Assembly: GCF_902833905.1 (NCBI RefSeq)
Contig: NZ_CADFGP010000073.1
Location: forward strand, 1 to 32,773
Direction: 5' to 3'
DNA length: 32,773 bases
Source of the DNA: Paraburkholderia tuberum STM678
GTDB lineage: Bacteria > Pseudomonadota > Gammaproteobacteria > Burkholderiales > Burkholderiaceae
The first letter of the stretch is position 1. Every line of letters begins with the position of its first letter. Shown piece by piece: positions 6,274-16,650 of this stretch. The position numbers were made by a program, and so were the translations under genes. The notes beneath the pieces were generated by a model that was given only the letters and a program-made list of their open reading frames with translations, did no database searches and had not been told where the DNA came from.

Positions 6274-6435
6274 TCGTATCTGGACATCGAAATCCGCGTG
6301 TGCCTTCGACGTTTTTTCGAGTGAACGGCGCAAGAAAGCTGCTGATGGCGAATATCGACTAGCTTCGTAACGCGGCCCGCGGTAATGTAGGGCGTTTTTC
6401 GCGCAAGACGGCATTCATAACCAATCGGGCTGTCC

Positions 6436-6783
6436 ATGTCCTCCGTCCGTTCGCTGCAAACTTTCCGAGCCGTGATGGCCGCGGCCGCCATGGCGACGCT
6501 CGCCGCCCTCTGCGCCGCGTCGGACGCATTCGCGGTGTCCGATAACGGGCGTCCTCCCGTGATCCTCGATACGCTTGGCGGCGTCAATAATGGCCAGAGC
6601 GGTACCGTACTGCTGAGCTCGCCGCCTGCGCCGGAGCCGATCGTCGCCGCGCCGCCGATCGCGGCACCGGTCGAGCTGCCTCCGGAATCGTCGCCGCCGT
6701 TCGTGGTCGCGCCGTATATCCAATTGCCGGCGGGTGGTGGCGTGCCGCGGCCGGTGCCTCGAGCGGTGCCCCTTCCGCAATAG
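6436..6783 (+). CDS. Secreted proline-rich protein of unknown function
   Basis: This 115-residue protein opens with a signal peptide: a basic start (SVRSLQTFR), a hydrophobic core (AVMAAAAMATLAALCAA) and a likely cleavage after DAFA near residue 32. The mature part is rich in Pro and Ala (PPAPEPIVAAPPIAAPVELP, then PRPVPRAVPLPQ) with no recognised domain, so it is probably an extended periplasmic or cell-surface segment. The ribosome-binding site is poor, and the opposite strand also has open frames because of the high GC. Codon use and the signal peptide nevertheless favour this frame. Confidence 0.65.
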   Translation: MSSVRSLQTFRAVMAAAAMATLAALCAASDAFAVSDNGRPPVILDTLGGVNNGQSGTVLLSSPPAPEPIVAAPPIAAPVELPPESSPPFVVAPYIQLPAGGGVPRPVPRAVPLPQ

Positions 6784-7008
6784 GCACCGACGGCGCGAGA
6801 GATCGTCGTCGGTGCTTCTGCGCGGTCCCGTTTCTCCCCCATACGCCAGCTTGCCTCGCACCCGACAATCTCATTCGGGTTTGGGCGCATGGCGTCCGTG
6901 AAACCGTCCGACGACAATCGTTGCGCGCCTCGACGCCGTGAGCTTCGATCTCGGCAAGTGCGCCTGCGTCACTGCTTCGAACGGAAAACACAACAAGGAG
7001 ACGTCACC

Positions 7009-8049
7009 ATGCTCAATCAATGGATGCAGCGTGCGACGCGCGCCTGCGTGATGCTGCTCGCACTGGCCGCGTTGCCCGGCGATGGGTTCGCGAAGGACAC
7101 GCCGGAAATGCCGACACTGACGATGGCCGTCGGCGGCTTACCTGGCCTGTACTATCTGCCGGTCCTCGCCGCACAGCAGCTCGGCTACTTCAAGGACGAA
7201 GGCCTGAACGTCACGCTCGAAGATTTCGCGGGCGGCTCGAAAGCGCTCGAAGCGGTGGTGGGCGGCAGCGCCGAAGTCGGCGCGGGCGCGTTCGAGCACA
7301 CGTTGTTCATGCAGGCGAAGGGTCAGCACTATCGCGCGTTCGTGTTGATGGGCCGCGCACCGCAGATCGTGATCGGCGTGGTGAAGTCGAAGGCCGATCA
7401 GATCAAGTCGCTCGCGGACTTCAAAGGCGCGAAGGTCGGCGTGAGCGCACCGGGTTCGTCGACGGATCTCGTGCTCACCGTTGCGTTGCGCAAGGCCGGC
7501 GTGCAGCGCAGCGACATTTCGGCGATCGGCGTCGGCAGCGGCGCGACGGTGCTGGCCGCGGTGGGCAGTGGCCAGATCGACGCGCTGTCCAATGTCGATC
7601 CAATGATGACCAAGCTCACGCGTAGCGGCGCCATCAAGGTGCTTGTCGATACGCGCACGGTGAAAGGTACGCAGGAGGTGTTCGGCGGCATGATGCCCGC
7701 GGCGACGCTTTACGCGGCCGAAAGCTTCATCCAGAAAAATCCGAAGACAACGCAGGCGCTGACCAACGCGATCGTGCATGCGAATCATTGGCTGCAGACT
7801 GCGAGCGACGCGGATCTGCTGAAGATGGTGCCGCAAGCCTATCTGTTGGGCGACCCGACGCTCTATCTCGACGCCTTTCACAACGTGCGCGACGCGTATT
7901 CGCCGGACGGACTGATGCCCGCTGATGGCCCGGCGACGTCGCTGCGCGCGTTGTCGTCGTTCGATAGCCGGCTCGATCCGAAGAAGATCGATCTGAGTGC
8001 TACCTATACGAACCAGTTCGCGAGCAAGGCGGCCGCGCAGTTCAAGTGA
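7009..8049 (+). CDS. Periplasmic substrate-binding protein of NitT/TauT (SsuA-like) ABC type
   Basis: This 346-residue protein has a signal peptide (MQRATRACVMLLALAALPGDGFA, cut near residue 28), then the NMT1/SsuA-type fold: GGLPGLYYLPVLAAQQLGYF, DFAGGSKALEAVVGGSAEVG, LADFKGAKVGVSAPGSSTD and GQIDALSNVDPMMTKL. Family members bind sulphonates, taurine, nitrate/bicarbonate or pyrimidine-like ligands; the ligand cannot be told from sequence. ATG 7009 has AAGGAG eight bases upstream, so it is preferred over the upstream in-frame ATG at 6889. No permease or ATPase gene lies next to it, which makes it an orphan binding protein relying on a transporter elsewhere. Confidence 0.88.
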   Translation: MLNQWMQRATRACVMLLALAALPGDGFAKDTPEMPTLTMAVGGLPGLYYLPVLAAQQLGYFKDEGLNVTLEDFAGGSKALEAVVGGSAEVGAGAFEHTLFMQAKGQHYRAFVLMGRAPQIVIGVVKSKADQIKSLADFKGAKVGVSAPGSSTDLVLTVALRKAGVQRSDISAIGVGSGATVLAAVGSGQIDALSNVDPMMTKLTRSGAIKVLVDTRTVKGTQEVFGGMMPAATLYAAESFIQKNPKTTQALTNAIVHANHWLQTASDADLLKMVPQAYLLGDPTLYLDAFHNVRDAYSPDGLMPADGPATSLRALSSFDSRLDPKKIDLSATYTNQFASKAAAQFK

Positions 8050-8126
8050 GCGTATGCGGAGATCGGGTTGCGCAAGACAGGTGACGGGGAACCGCGCGCG
8101 GCACGCTCACGCGCCGCTCATCACGT

Positions 8127-8972
8127 TCAATTGCCGCGATATTCGACCTTGAACGTCGCAGCCTTGTCCTCGCCGAGCGTTTTGACGAGCCATGGCATCT
8201 GATCCTTCAGCGTCTTGGCGAGCGTATACGGCGGATTCAGGATGAACATACCGCTACCGAACAGCCCATAGCCGTCTTCCGGCGGATTGCTGACGGTCAG
8301 GCTGACGTGCAGCCAGTTGTCCTTCTGCAACTGCTTCAGTTGATCGGGAAAGCGCTGCGACTCAGGGCGCTTGACCTGCGGATACCAGACCGCGTACGTG
8401 CCGGTCGGAAACCGCTTCAGACTCTCCTCGACACAGCGCAGCGTGCGCCCGTAATCGCGCTTGTCTTCATACGACGGGTCGAGCAGGATCAGCGCGCGGC
8501 GCGGCGCGGGCGGCAACAGCGTGAGAATTCCGTCGAAGCCGTCGCCCGCATACAGCATTGCGCGTCGGCCCGCGTCGCGAAAATTGTGGCGCAGCACGTC
8601 GATTTCGGTGCTGTGCAATTCGAAGAGCCGCATACGATCCTGCGCGCGCAGTTGTCGCCACGCAAGATACGGCGAGCCCGGATAAAAATGCAACTGGCCA
8701 TCGCCATTGAGCGCGCTGACTTCATCGACGTATTCGGCGAACAGCGGCGGCAGATCGTTGCGGCCCCACAGTTTCGCAATACCCGTCTCGAACTCGCCGG
8801 ACTTCGTCGCGTAGCCTTCCTTCAGCGAGTAAACGCCGGCGCCCGCGTGGGTGTCGATATACCAGTAGGCCTTGTCCTTCTGGCCAAGGTAGCGCAGGAG
8901 CTGCAACACGACGGCGTGTTTCAGAACGTCGGCGTGATTGCCGGCATGAAAGGCGTGGCGGTAGCTGAGCAT
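8127..8972 (-). CDS. rlmJ: 23S rRNA (adenine2030-N6)-methyltransferase RlmJ
   Basis: This 281-residue protein matches RlmJ in length (E. coli 280) and sequence. It starts MLSYRHAFHAGNHADVLKH, has the SAM-binding DTHAGAGVYSL near residue 45, LFELHSTEIDVL, and the catalytic motif IV in LILLDPSYEDKRDY, followed by FPTGTYAVWYP. Motif IV reads DPSY where E. coli has DPPY. RlmJ methylates A2030 of 23S rRNA before assembly of the large subunit. ATG 8972 is chosen because the protein begins there with the universal RlmJ N-terminus; a longer reading to 9248 runs into the neighbouring gene. Confidence 0.95.
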   Translation of the reverse strand: MLSYRHAFHAGNHADVLKHAVVLQLLRYLGQKDKAYWYIDTHAGAGVYSLKEGYATKSGEFETGIAKLWGRNDLPPLFAEYVDEVSALNGDGQLHFYPGSPYLAWRQLRAQDRMRLFELHSTEIDVLRHNFRDAGRRAMLYAGDGFDGILTLLPPAPRRALILLDPSYEDKRDYGRTLRCVEESLKRFPTGTYAVWYPQVKRPESQRFPDQLKQLQKDNWLHVSLTVSNPPEDGYGLFGSGMFILNPPYTLAKTLKDQMPWLVKTLGEDKAATFKVEYRGN

Positions 8973-9013
8973 GATGAGAGGACGCTGAGAGAGCGCAGGC
9001 TGGCCCGAAGGAG

Positions 9014-9058
9014 CCGGCGACGCGCGGTCGCGTATTGTACGCGACCGCGCGTGACCGG
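9014..9058. repeat. Long GC-rich hairpin between rlmJ and the aldo/keto reductase gene
   Basis: A perfect 14-bp stem (9021-9034 with 9038-9051) has a 3-base loop and extends outward by 7 bp with two mismatches. It lies between the stop of the reductase gene (9092, minus strand) and the start of rlmJ (8972, minus strand). It could terminate the reductase transcript, but it lacks a T tract in either direction. Confidence 0.75.
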
Positions 9059-9091
9059 TTAGCCACCCGGTGCGTGGCGCTGCGCGCGCGA

Positions 9092-10063
9092 TTACTCGTG
9101 CGCGTCGCCGATGATCTCCTCGATCCGCTGCTTTATCTCCGGTGTGATGCGCTCGGCCACCTCGGCGGACTGCATGTTTTCGCCGATCTGTTCGACCCGC
9201 GAGGCGCCCGTGATCACCGTGCTGACATTCGGATTCTTCAAAATCCACGCGATCGCGAGCTGACCGACCGTGCAGCCGAGCTCGTCGGCGACCGCGCCGA
9301 GCTGGCCGACCACGCTGTTCCGGGTCGGGTCCGTGAGCTGCTGGCGCAGCCAGTCATAACCCTGCAACTGCGCGCGACTGTCGGCTGGCACGCCGTCACG
9401 ATATTTGCCGGTGAGCAGACCCGATGCGAGTGGGCTCCACGTGGTCAGGCCGAGGCCGATGTCCTCGTAGAGCCGCTTGTATTCCTGCTCGACGCGTTTG
9501 CGGTGAAACAGGTTGTATTGCGGCTGCTCCATGACCGGCTTGTGCAGATGATGCCGCTCGGCGATTTCATAGGCGGCGCGAATCTCGTCGGCGCTCCATT
9601 CCGAGGTGCCCCAGTACAGCGCCTTGCCGCGCGCGATCATGTCGCTCATTGCCCACACCGTTTCCTCGACCGGCGTGTTCGGGTCCGGACGATGACAGAA
9701 CACGAGGTCCACATAGTCGAGCTGCAGGCGCTTCAGCGACGCGTCGATCGCGTTCATCAGGTACTTGCGGTTCAGCGTGTGGTACTGGTTCGGCGCTTCG
9801 TTGAGTCCCCAGAAGAATTTCGTCGACACGACGTAGCTCACGCGCGGCCACGCGAGCTCCTTCAACGCATGGCCCATGATCTCCTCGGATTTGCCGCCCG
9901 CGTAGACTTCGGCGTTGTCGAAGAAATTGACGCCCGCGTCGCGCGCCGCGGCAAGCGATTCGCGCGCGGCGCGGTGATCCACCTGGTTGCCGTACGTGAC
10001 CCATGAGCCGATGGACAACTCGCTCACTTGCAGGCCCGAGCGGCCCAGACGTCGATAATTCAT
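9092..10063 (-). CDS. Aldo/keto reductase, potassium-channel beta-subunit (AKR6)-like
   Basis: This 323-residue NADPH-dependent TIM-barrel oxidoreductase carries the complete AKR tetrad: Asp49, Tyr54, Lys82 and His124. Long stretches follow animal Kv-channel beta subunits: FFDNAEVYAGGKSEEIMG, VVSTKFFWG, RPDPNTPVEETVWAMSDMI, ALYWGTSEWSADEI, TWSPLASGLLTGKY and LAIAWILKNPNVSTVITGAS. Bacterial relatives reduce aldehydes or methylglyoxal-like compounds; the actual substrate is unknown. ATG 10063 follows a GGAGAC ribosome-binding site. No channel gene is adjacent. The neighbouring bdhA runs divergently. Confidence 0.92.
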   Translation of the reverse strand: MNYRRLGRSGLQVSELSIGSWVTYGNQVDHRAARESLAAARDAGVNFFDNAEVYAGGKSEEIMGHALKELAWPRVSYVVSTKFFWGLNEAPNQYHTLNRKYLMNAIDASLKRLQLDYVDLVFCHRPDPNTPVEETVWAMSDMIARGKALYWGTSEWSADEIRAAYEIAERHHLHKPVMEQPQYNLFHRKRVEQEYKRLYEDIGLGLTTWSPLASGLLTGKYRDGVPADSRAQLQGYDWLRQQLTDPTRNSVVGQLGAVADELGCTVGQLAIAWILKNPNVSTVITGASRVEQIGENMQSAEVAERITPEIKQRIEEIIGDAHE

Positions 10064-10298
10064 GCATGTCTCCTGGTTGGTGATGCCACGGGAACGGAGC
10101 CCGGATTCAGCCCGAAAGCGTCCAGTTTAAAGAGATACGGTTCGATGTGCGTTTTACCTATGTCGTTCACAGGGTTCATGCACAATAGCGAAGTCGGCCG
10201 CCGCGCTGCATCCGCCGAACGGTCTATACCGTTTGGCCGACTTCTCGCCGCGCGCGGTCTCGTGGTCTCATTGCTCATCAACTGCATGGAGGTTCTGG

Positions 10299-11096
10299 AT
10301 GTCGTCTCTGAACTCGAATCTGAACGGCAAAGTTGCCGTCGTCACTGGTGCCGCGAGCGGCATCGGCAAACAGATCGCGTTGACTCTGTCGGCCGCGGGT
10401 GCTGCGGTCGCGATCGCCGACCTGAACCAGGACGGTGCGAACGCCGTGGCTGAAGAAATCAGAAAGGGCGGCGGTAAGGCAATCGGCGTGGCAATGGACG
10501 TGACGAACGAAGATGCCGTCAACCAGGGGATCGACAAGGTCGCCGAGGAATTCGGTTCGATCGACATTCTCGTTTCCAACGCCGGCATCCAGATCGTCAA
10601 TCCGATCGAAAACTATTCGTTCTCGGACTGGAAGAAGATGCAGGCCATTCACGTGGATGGCGCGTTCCTGACCACCAAGGCCGCGCTCAAGCACATGTAC
10701 AAGGACAATCGCGGCGGCGTCGTGATTTACATGGGCTCGGTCCACTCGCATCTCGCCTCGCCGCTGAAGTCGGCGTACGTGACCGCGAAGCACGCTCTGC
10801 TGGGCCTGTCGCGCGTGCTTGCCAAGGAGGGCGCTGCGCATAACGTGCGTTCGCACGTCGTGTGTCCGGGCTTCGTGCGCACGCCGCTCGTCGACAAGCA
10901 GATTCCCGAGCAGGCGAAAGAATTCGGCATCAGCGAAGAGGAAGTGATCAAGCGCGTGATGCTGGGCGGTACCGTCGACGGTATCTTCACGACGGTCGAA
11001 GACGTCGCGCAGACCGTGCTGTTCCTGTCGACATTCCCGAGCGCGGCGCTGACCGGCCAGTCGTTCGTCGTGAGCCACGGCTGGTACATGCACTAA
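10299..11096 (+). CDS. bdhA: 3-hydroxybutyrate dehydrogenase
   Basis: This 265-residue classical SDR has the NAD motif TGAASGIG (16-23), the NAG motif at Asn94, and catalytic Ser147, Tyr160 and Lys164 (SAYVTAKHAL). It closely follows bacterial D-3-hydroxybutyrate dehydrogenases, including VCPGFVRTPLVDKQIPEQAK and the C-terminal LTGQSFVVSHGWYMH. The enzyme interconverts (R)-3-hydroxybutyrate and acetoacetate with NAD in the breakdown of polyhydroxybutyrate. ATG 10299 has GGAGG seven bases before it; the longer frame to 10233 lacks this. The patatin gene starts 10 bp after the stop, so the two form an operon. Confidence 0.93.
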   Translation: MSSLNSNLNGKVAVVTGAASGIGKQIALTLSAAGAAVAIADLNQDGANAVAEEIRKGGGKAIGVAMDVTNEDAVNQGIDKVAEEFGSIDILVSNAGIQIVNPIENYSFSDWKKMQAIHVDGAFLTTKAALKHMYKDNRGGVVIYMGSVHSHLASPLKSAYVTAKHALLGLSRVLAKEGAAHNVRSHVVCPGFVRTPLVDKQIPEQAKEFGISEEEVIKRVMLGGTVDGIFTTVEDVAQTVLFLSTFPSAALTGQSFVVSHGWYMH

Positions 11097-11106
11097 GGGG
11101 CGGCCC

Positions 11107-12339
11107 ATGGCGCAACGCAATCTGAAGCGGGCGCGGGTGGGCGTGTCGGGCGACGGGGAGGGCGCGGGTCCGTCGGTCGCCGCCCGCCCGCGCCGGCATC
11201 TCCGGTTGCCCAACTACGAAACCGTCGCGCTGATGCTGCAAGGCGGCGGCGCGCTCGGCGCCTATCAGGCCGGCGTCTTTCAGGGACTTTACGAAGCCGG
11301 CATCGAACCGAACTGGATCGCGGGCATCTCGATCGGTGCACTGAATACGGCGATCATTGCGGGCAATCCACCGGAACGACGCGTCGAGCGTCTGCTGCAA
11401 TTCTGGGAGACGATCTGCCAGCCGGCGTTCGGGGCGCCCTTGCCGGCTCCGATCGAGCACCTTCTGTTCAATTCGAGCGAAGCGGTGCGCAAGGCATTTA
11501 CGGCAGCGCAGGCAATGAGCGCGATCGTCGAAGGGCAAAAGGGCTTTTTCGTGCCGCGTTTCCCACCGCCGTTGCCCACGGTGTCCGGTCCGCCGCAATT
11601 GGCGAGCTACTACGACACCACGCCGCTGAAGGCCACGCTCGAGTCGCTGTGTGATTTCGACCGGATTAATTCCGGCGAAATACGCGTGTCGGTGGGCGCG
11701 GTGAATTGCGGCACGGGCAATTTCGCGTACTTCGACAATACCCACACCACGCTCAGGCCCGAGCATTTCATAGCGTCTGGCGCGTTGCCGCCGGGCTTCG
11801 CGGCCGTCGAGATCGACGGTCAGTTCTACTGGGACGGCGGCCTGATGTCGAATACGCCGCTCTACGAGATGCTCCAGTCCACGCCGCGTCGCGACACGCT
11901 CGCGTTTCAGGTCGACCTATGGAGTGCGATCGGGCCGGTGCCGGACAACCTCACCGACGTGCAGGGCCGCATGAAAGACATCCAGTATTCGAGCCGTACG
12001 CGTCTCGTGACCGACATGCTGCAGCGCTCGCAGCGTTTCCGCCACGTACTGCGCGAGGTGCTGGACCGTGTGCCAGAAGACCAACGCGACGATCCGTGGT
12101 GCAAGCTGGCCGAAGATCTGTCGTGTTCAAAGCGCTACAACGTGATTCACCTGATCTACCGGCACAAGGAATACGAAGGACACTACAAGGACTTTCAATT
12201 CGGTCTGTCGACGATGCGCGAGCATTGGCGAAGCGGTCTCGAAGATATTCTCCGTTCTCTCGAGCAGCCCGACTGGCTCGATATGCCGGAAAACGATGCC
12301 GGGTTCGTCACGCACGATATTCATCGGGATTCGCGCTGA
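11107..12339 (+). CDS. Patatin-like phospholipase (with DUF3734-type C-terminal region)
   Basis: This 410-residue protein has a basic, disordered N-terminus (1-35), then the patatin core: oxyanion glycine loop LMLQGGGALGAYQAGVFQGL (44-61), nucleophile elbow GISIG with Ser75, and the DGG motif with Asp243 (FYWDGGLMSNTPL). The Ser-Asp dyad is therefore complete. After about residue 270 it has the C-terminal extension common in these proteins. It is likely a lipid acyl hydrolase; its pairing with bdhA suggests a link to polyhydroxybutyrate granules or membrane lipid turnover, which is inference. The ribosome-binding site AAGGGG overlaps the bdhA stop. A strong terminator follows. Confidence 0.9.
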   Translation: MAQRNLKRARVGVSGDGEGAGPSVAARPRRHLRLPNYETVALMLQGGGALGAYQAGVFQGLYEAGIEPNWIAGISIGALNTAIIAGNPPERRVERLLQFWETICQPAFGAPLPAPIEHLLFNSSEAVRKAFTAAQAMSAIVEGQKGFFVPRFPPPLPTVSGPPQLASYYDTTPLKATLESLCDFDRINSGEIRVSVGAVNCGTGNFAYFDNTHTTLRPEHFIASGALPPGFAAVEIDGQFYWDGGLMSNTPLYEMLQSTPRRDTLAFQVDLWSAIGPVPDNLTDVQGRMKDIQYSSRTRLVTDMLQRSQRFRHVLREVLDRVPEDQRDDPWCKLAEDLSCSKRYNVIHLIYRHKEYEGHYKDFQFGLSTMREHWRSGLEDILRSLEQPDWLDMPENDAGFVTHDIHRDSR

Positions 12340-12395
12340 TTCCTCGCGGAGAGCCCCGACGCTGCGCCAACCAAGGCCGAACCGTCAGAAAATAA

Positions 12396-12431
12396 AAAAA
12401 CGGCGCCCTTTCAGAAAAGGGCGCCGTTTTT
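12396..12431. terminator. Bidirectional rho-independent terminator
   Basis: A perfect 16-bp stem (12396-12411 with 12416-12431), four-base loop CAGA, with A5 on one side and T5 on the other. It serves both the patatin gene (plus) and the converging aminotransferase gene (minus). Confidence 0.93.
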
Positions 12432-12494
12432 ACAGGCGGTGGCAGCGGCGAACCTGCTGCACTTGCACGGCAAACCTCCGCGCTGTGAATCGCC

Positions 12495-13694
12495 TTACTT
12501 CAGCACGTGAGCAATCGCGGTGGCGACGACGTCGAGGTTGCGCGTATTGAGCGCAGCCACGCAGATGCGGCCCGTGCTGACCGCATAGATACCGAACTCT
12601 TCGCGCAGACGGTCCACTTGCGGTGCCGTCAGACCCGAGTACGAGAACATGCCGCGCTGGGCGTTCACGAAGCTGAAGTCACGATCAACGCCGCTTGCCT
12701 TCAGACGCTCGACGAGACCATTGCGCATCGCGCGGATGCGCTCGCGCATTTCGCCCAGTTCGCTTTCCCACGTCGCGCGCAGTTCCGGCGATGCGAGCAC
12801 GGCCGCGACTACCGAGCCGCCGTGCGTCGGCGGGTTCGAGTAGTTGGTGCGGATCACGCGTTTCAGTTGCGACAGCACGCGCGCCGCTTCTTCCTTGCTC
12901 GCGGTGATGATCGACAGTGCGCCGACGCGCTCGCCGTACAGCGAGAACGACTTCGAGAACGACGAAGACACGAACACGTTCAGTTCCTGCGCCGCGAACA
13001 GACGCACGGCTGCCGCGTCCGCTTCGATGTTGTCGCCGAAGCCCTGGTAGGCGATATCGAGGAACGGCACGAGGTTGCGCGCCTTGACGACCTCGACGAC
13101 CTGCTTCCACTGCTCGACGCTCAGGTCGACGCCGGTCGGGTTATGGCAGCACGCGTGCAGCACGACGATCGTGCCCGCCTCATAGCTGTTCAGCGCGCTC
13201 AACATGCCGTCGAAGTTCACGCCGTGCGTCTGCGCGTCATAGTACGGATACGATTCGACGACGAAGCCCGCGCCTTCAAACAGCGCGCGGTGATTTTCCC
13301 AGCTCGGATCGCTGATCGCGACCTTGCTATTCGGATTCACGCGCTTCAGGAAGTCGGCGCCGATCTTCAGCGCTCCCGTGCCGCCCAGCGCCTGCGCCGT
13401 GACGACGCGGCCGGCCGCGATCAGCGGCGAGTCGTTGCCGAGCAGCAGCTTTTGCACGGCGGCATCGTAAGCGGCGATACCTTCGATCGGCAGATAGCCA
13501 CGCGGCAGCGCGGCTTCGACGCGGGCCTTTTCCGCCTCGCGCACGGCGCGCAGCAGCGGAATCTTGCCTTCTTCATTGAAGTACACGCCAACGCCGAGGT
13601 TGACCTTGGTGGCGCGCGTATCGGCGTTGAAAGCTTCGTTCAGGCCCAGAATCGGGTCGCGGGGAGCAAGTTCGACGGCGGAGAACAGAGACAT
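12495..13694 (-). CDS. tyrB: Class I aspartate/aromatic-amino-acid aminotransferase
   Basis: This 399-residue PLP enzyme is full length for the AspC/TyrB family (E. coli 396-397). It shows NLGVGVYFNEEGKIPLL, the phosphate loop region GGTGALK (104-110), HNPTG with Asn185, DIAYQGF with Asp213 and Tyr216, Schiff-base Lys248 (SSSFSKSFSLYGERVG), and the C-terminal GRICVAALN with the substrate-binding Arg. It transfers amino groups between aspartate or aromatic amino acids and 2-oxoglutarate. tyrB versus aspC cannot be settled by eye; Burkholderia annotations usually call this aromatic. It is transcribed divergently from uvrB. Confidence 0.92.
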   Translation of the reverse strand: MSLFSAVELAPRDPILGLNEAFNADTRATKVNLGVGVYFNEEGKIPLLRAVREAEKARVEAALPRGYLPIEGIAAYDAAVQKLLLGNDSPLIAAGRVVTAQALGGTGALKIGADFLKRVNPNSKVAISDPSWENHRALFEGAGFVVESYPYYDAQTHGVNFDGMLSALNSYEAGTIVVLHACCHNPTGVDLSVEQWKQVVEVVKARNLVPFLDIAYQGFGDNIEADAAAVRLFAAQELNVFVSSSFSKSFSLYGERVGALSIITASKEEAARVLSQLKRVIRTNYSNPPTHGGSVVAAVLASPELRATWESELGEMRERIRAMRNGLVERLKASGVDRDFSFVNAQRGMFSYSGLTAPQVDRLREEFGIYAVSTGRICVAALNTRNLDVVATAIAHVLK

Positions 13695-14205
13695 GATGGG
13701 TGGGCAGCAGTAGTGAAAAGAGGGCGGCTTCGCGCGCGAGCGGCCTCATCTTGGGCGTCGGCGGCGTTTCGCGGGTGGGCGTGAGTTCGACGAAACGCGA
13801 AAATCGGGGACGGCCTATGGACAGCGGCGAGCGAGCGCAACTTCGCATTGTAACGAATCCGGGCGCTTTTTTCGGACGACCAGACGGGCAAAAGGCGATT
13901 ATTTGCTTGAAAAACAGGCACTGGAGAGCCATGTGGCCGTAAGGAATTCGAGCGGGGCGTGGCGATGTCGACGGCGCGAACAGGCCGAGGTGCGCTGCCC
14001 ATTGGCGCTGACTGCGCCACGATGACGAGTGGCGTGGAGGACACAGCCCGGGATGGGAGTTCGCGGTAAACCCCGTCAGGGCGCGCAAGTCCGCAAAGCG
14101 CCATAACACACCGGCGCCCAGGGCCGCCCTACGTAAGCCCGCTCGATCTTCGCTTTCCACAACCCGTTAGAATGATTCTTTGCCCAAGGCCCGGTGCCGC
14201 CCCTC
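13695..14205. other. 511-bp intergenic region between tyrB and uvrB
   Basis: No gene is convincing: the open frames here are shadow frames without signal peptides, domains or ribosome-binding sites. A TAGAAT at 14168-14173 could be the uvrB -10 box, but its -35 is poor. No CTG-N10-CAG LexA box of E. coli type was found near uvrB. Confidence 0.5.
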
Positions 14206-16299
<2,094 letters not shown>

Positions 16300-16335
16300 C
16301 TGGCGTCCCTCCACCGCTTTTGTCCACCACGAAAG

Positions 16336-16356
16336 GGCGCGGCCATTTGCCGCGCC
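16336..16356 (+). terminator. Possible terminator after uvrB
   Basis: GGCGCGGC (16336-16343) and GCCGCGCC (16349-16356) form an 8-bp stem with a CATTT loop. The following sequence TGTTC is a weak T tract. Confidence 0.5.
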
Positions 16357-16508
16357 TGTTCACATCGGCCGGCGCTTTAGCTCCCGCTGCAGCCGTCGGC
16401 GCGGCCAACTTGGCCGTGACGAATTCCGTCCCTGTTTCCCCGTCGCACGAAGGTTTCTTAAGCGAGCCTTAAGACCCTGCTGACATCAGGCAGAGCGTGC
16501 TGACAGGT

Positions 16509-16565
16509 TTGTTCTCGTCAACGATCGATGATAAACTCGCCCCAATATTGAGAATGGTTCGCATT
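16509..16565 (+). promoter_or_regulatory. ftrABCD promoter with Fur-like box
   Basis: TTGTTC (16509-16514) and TAAACT (16532-16537) are 17 bp apart and could be -35 and -10. Just downstream, 16547-16565 (ATTGAGAATGGTTCGCATT) resembles a 19-bp Fur box; its reverse complement reads AATGCGAACCATTCTCAAT, close to AATGATAATCATTATC. It would cover the transcription start, so iron-loaded Fur should repress the operon. Confidence 0.7.
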
Positions 16566-16650
16566 TAAATTTACATCTGACTTGCGAGCGCAGTGTTTCA
16601 ACGACATTCAACGAAATCGATTCCCAGTCTGATCAAAACAAGGAGCTTCA

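Noticed and set aside
12507..13784. 425-residue open frame antisense to the aminotransferase gene
   Set aside because: Shadow of a complete AspC/TyrB gene; no recognisable protein features.
13640..14104. Minus-strand open frames in the tyrB-uvrB intergenic region
   Set aside because: No ribosome-binding site, signal peptide, domain or codon pattern supports translation.
14100..14205. LexA-controlled SOS promoter for uvrB
   Set aside because: I looked for CTG-N10-CAG near the start and found none; only a weak TAGAAT box is visible.
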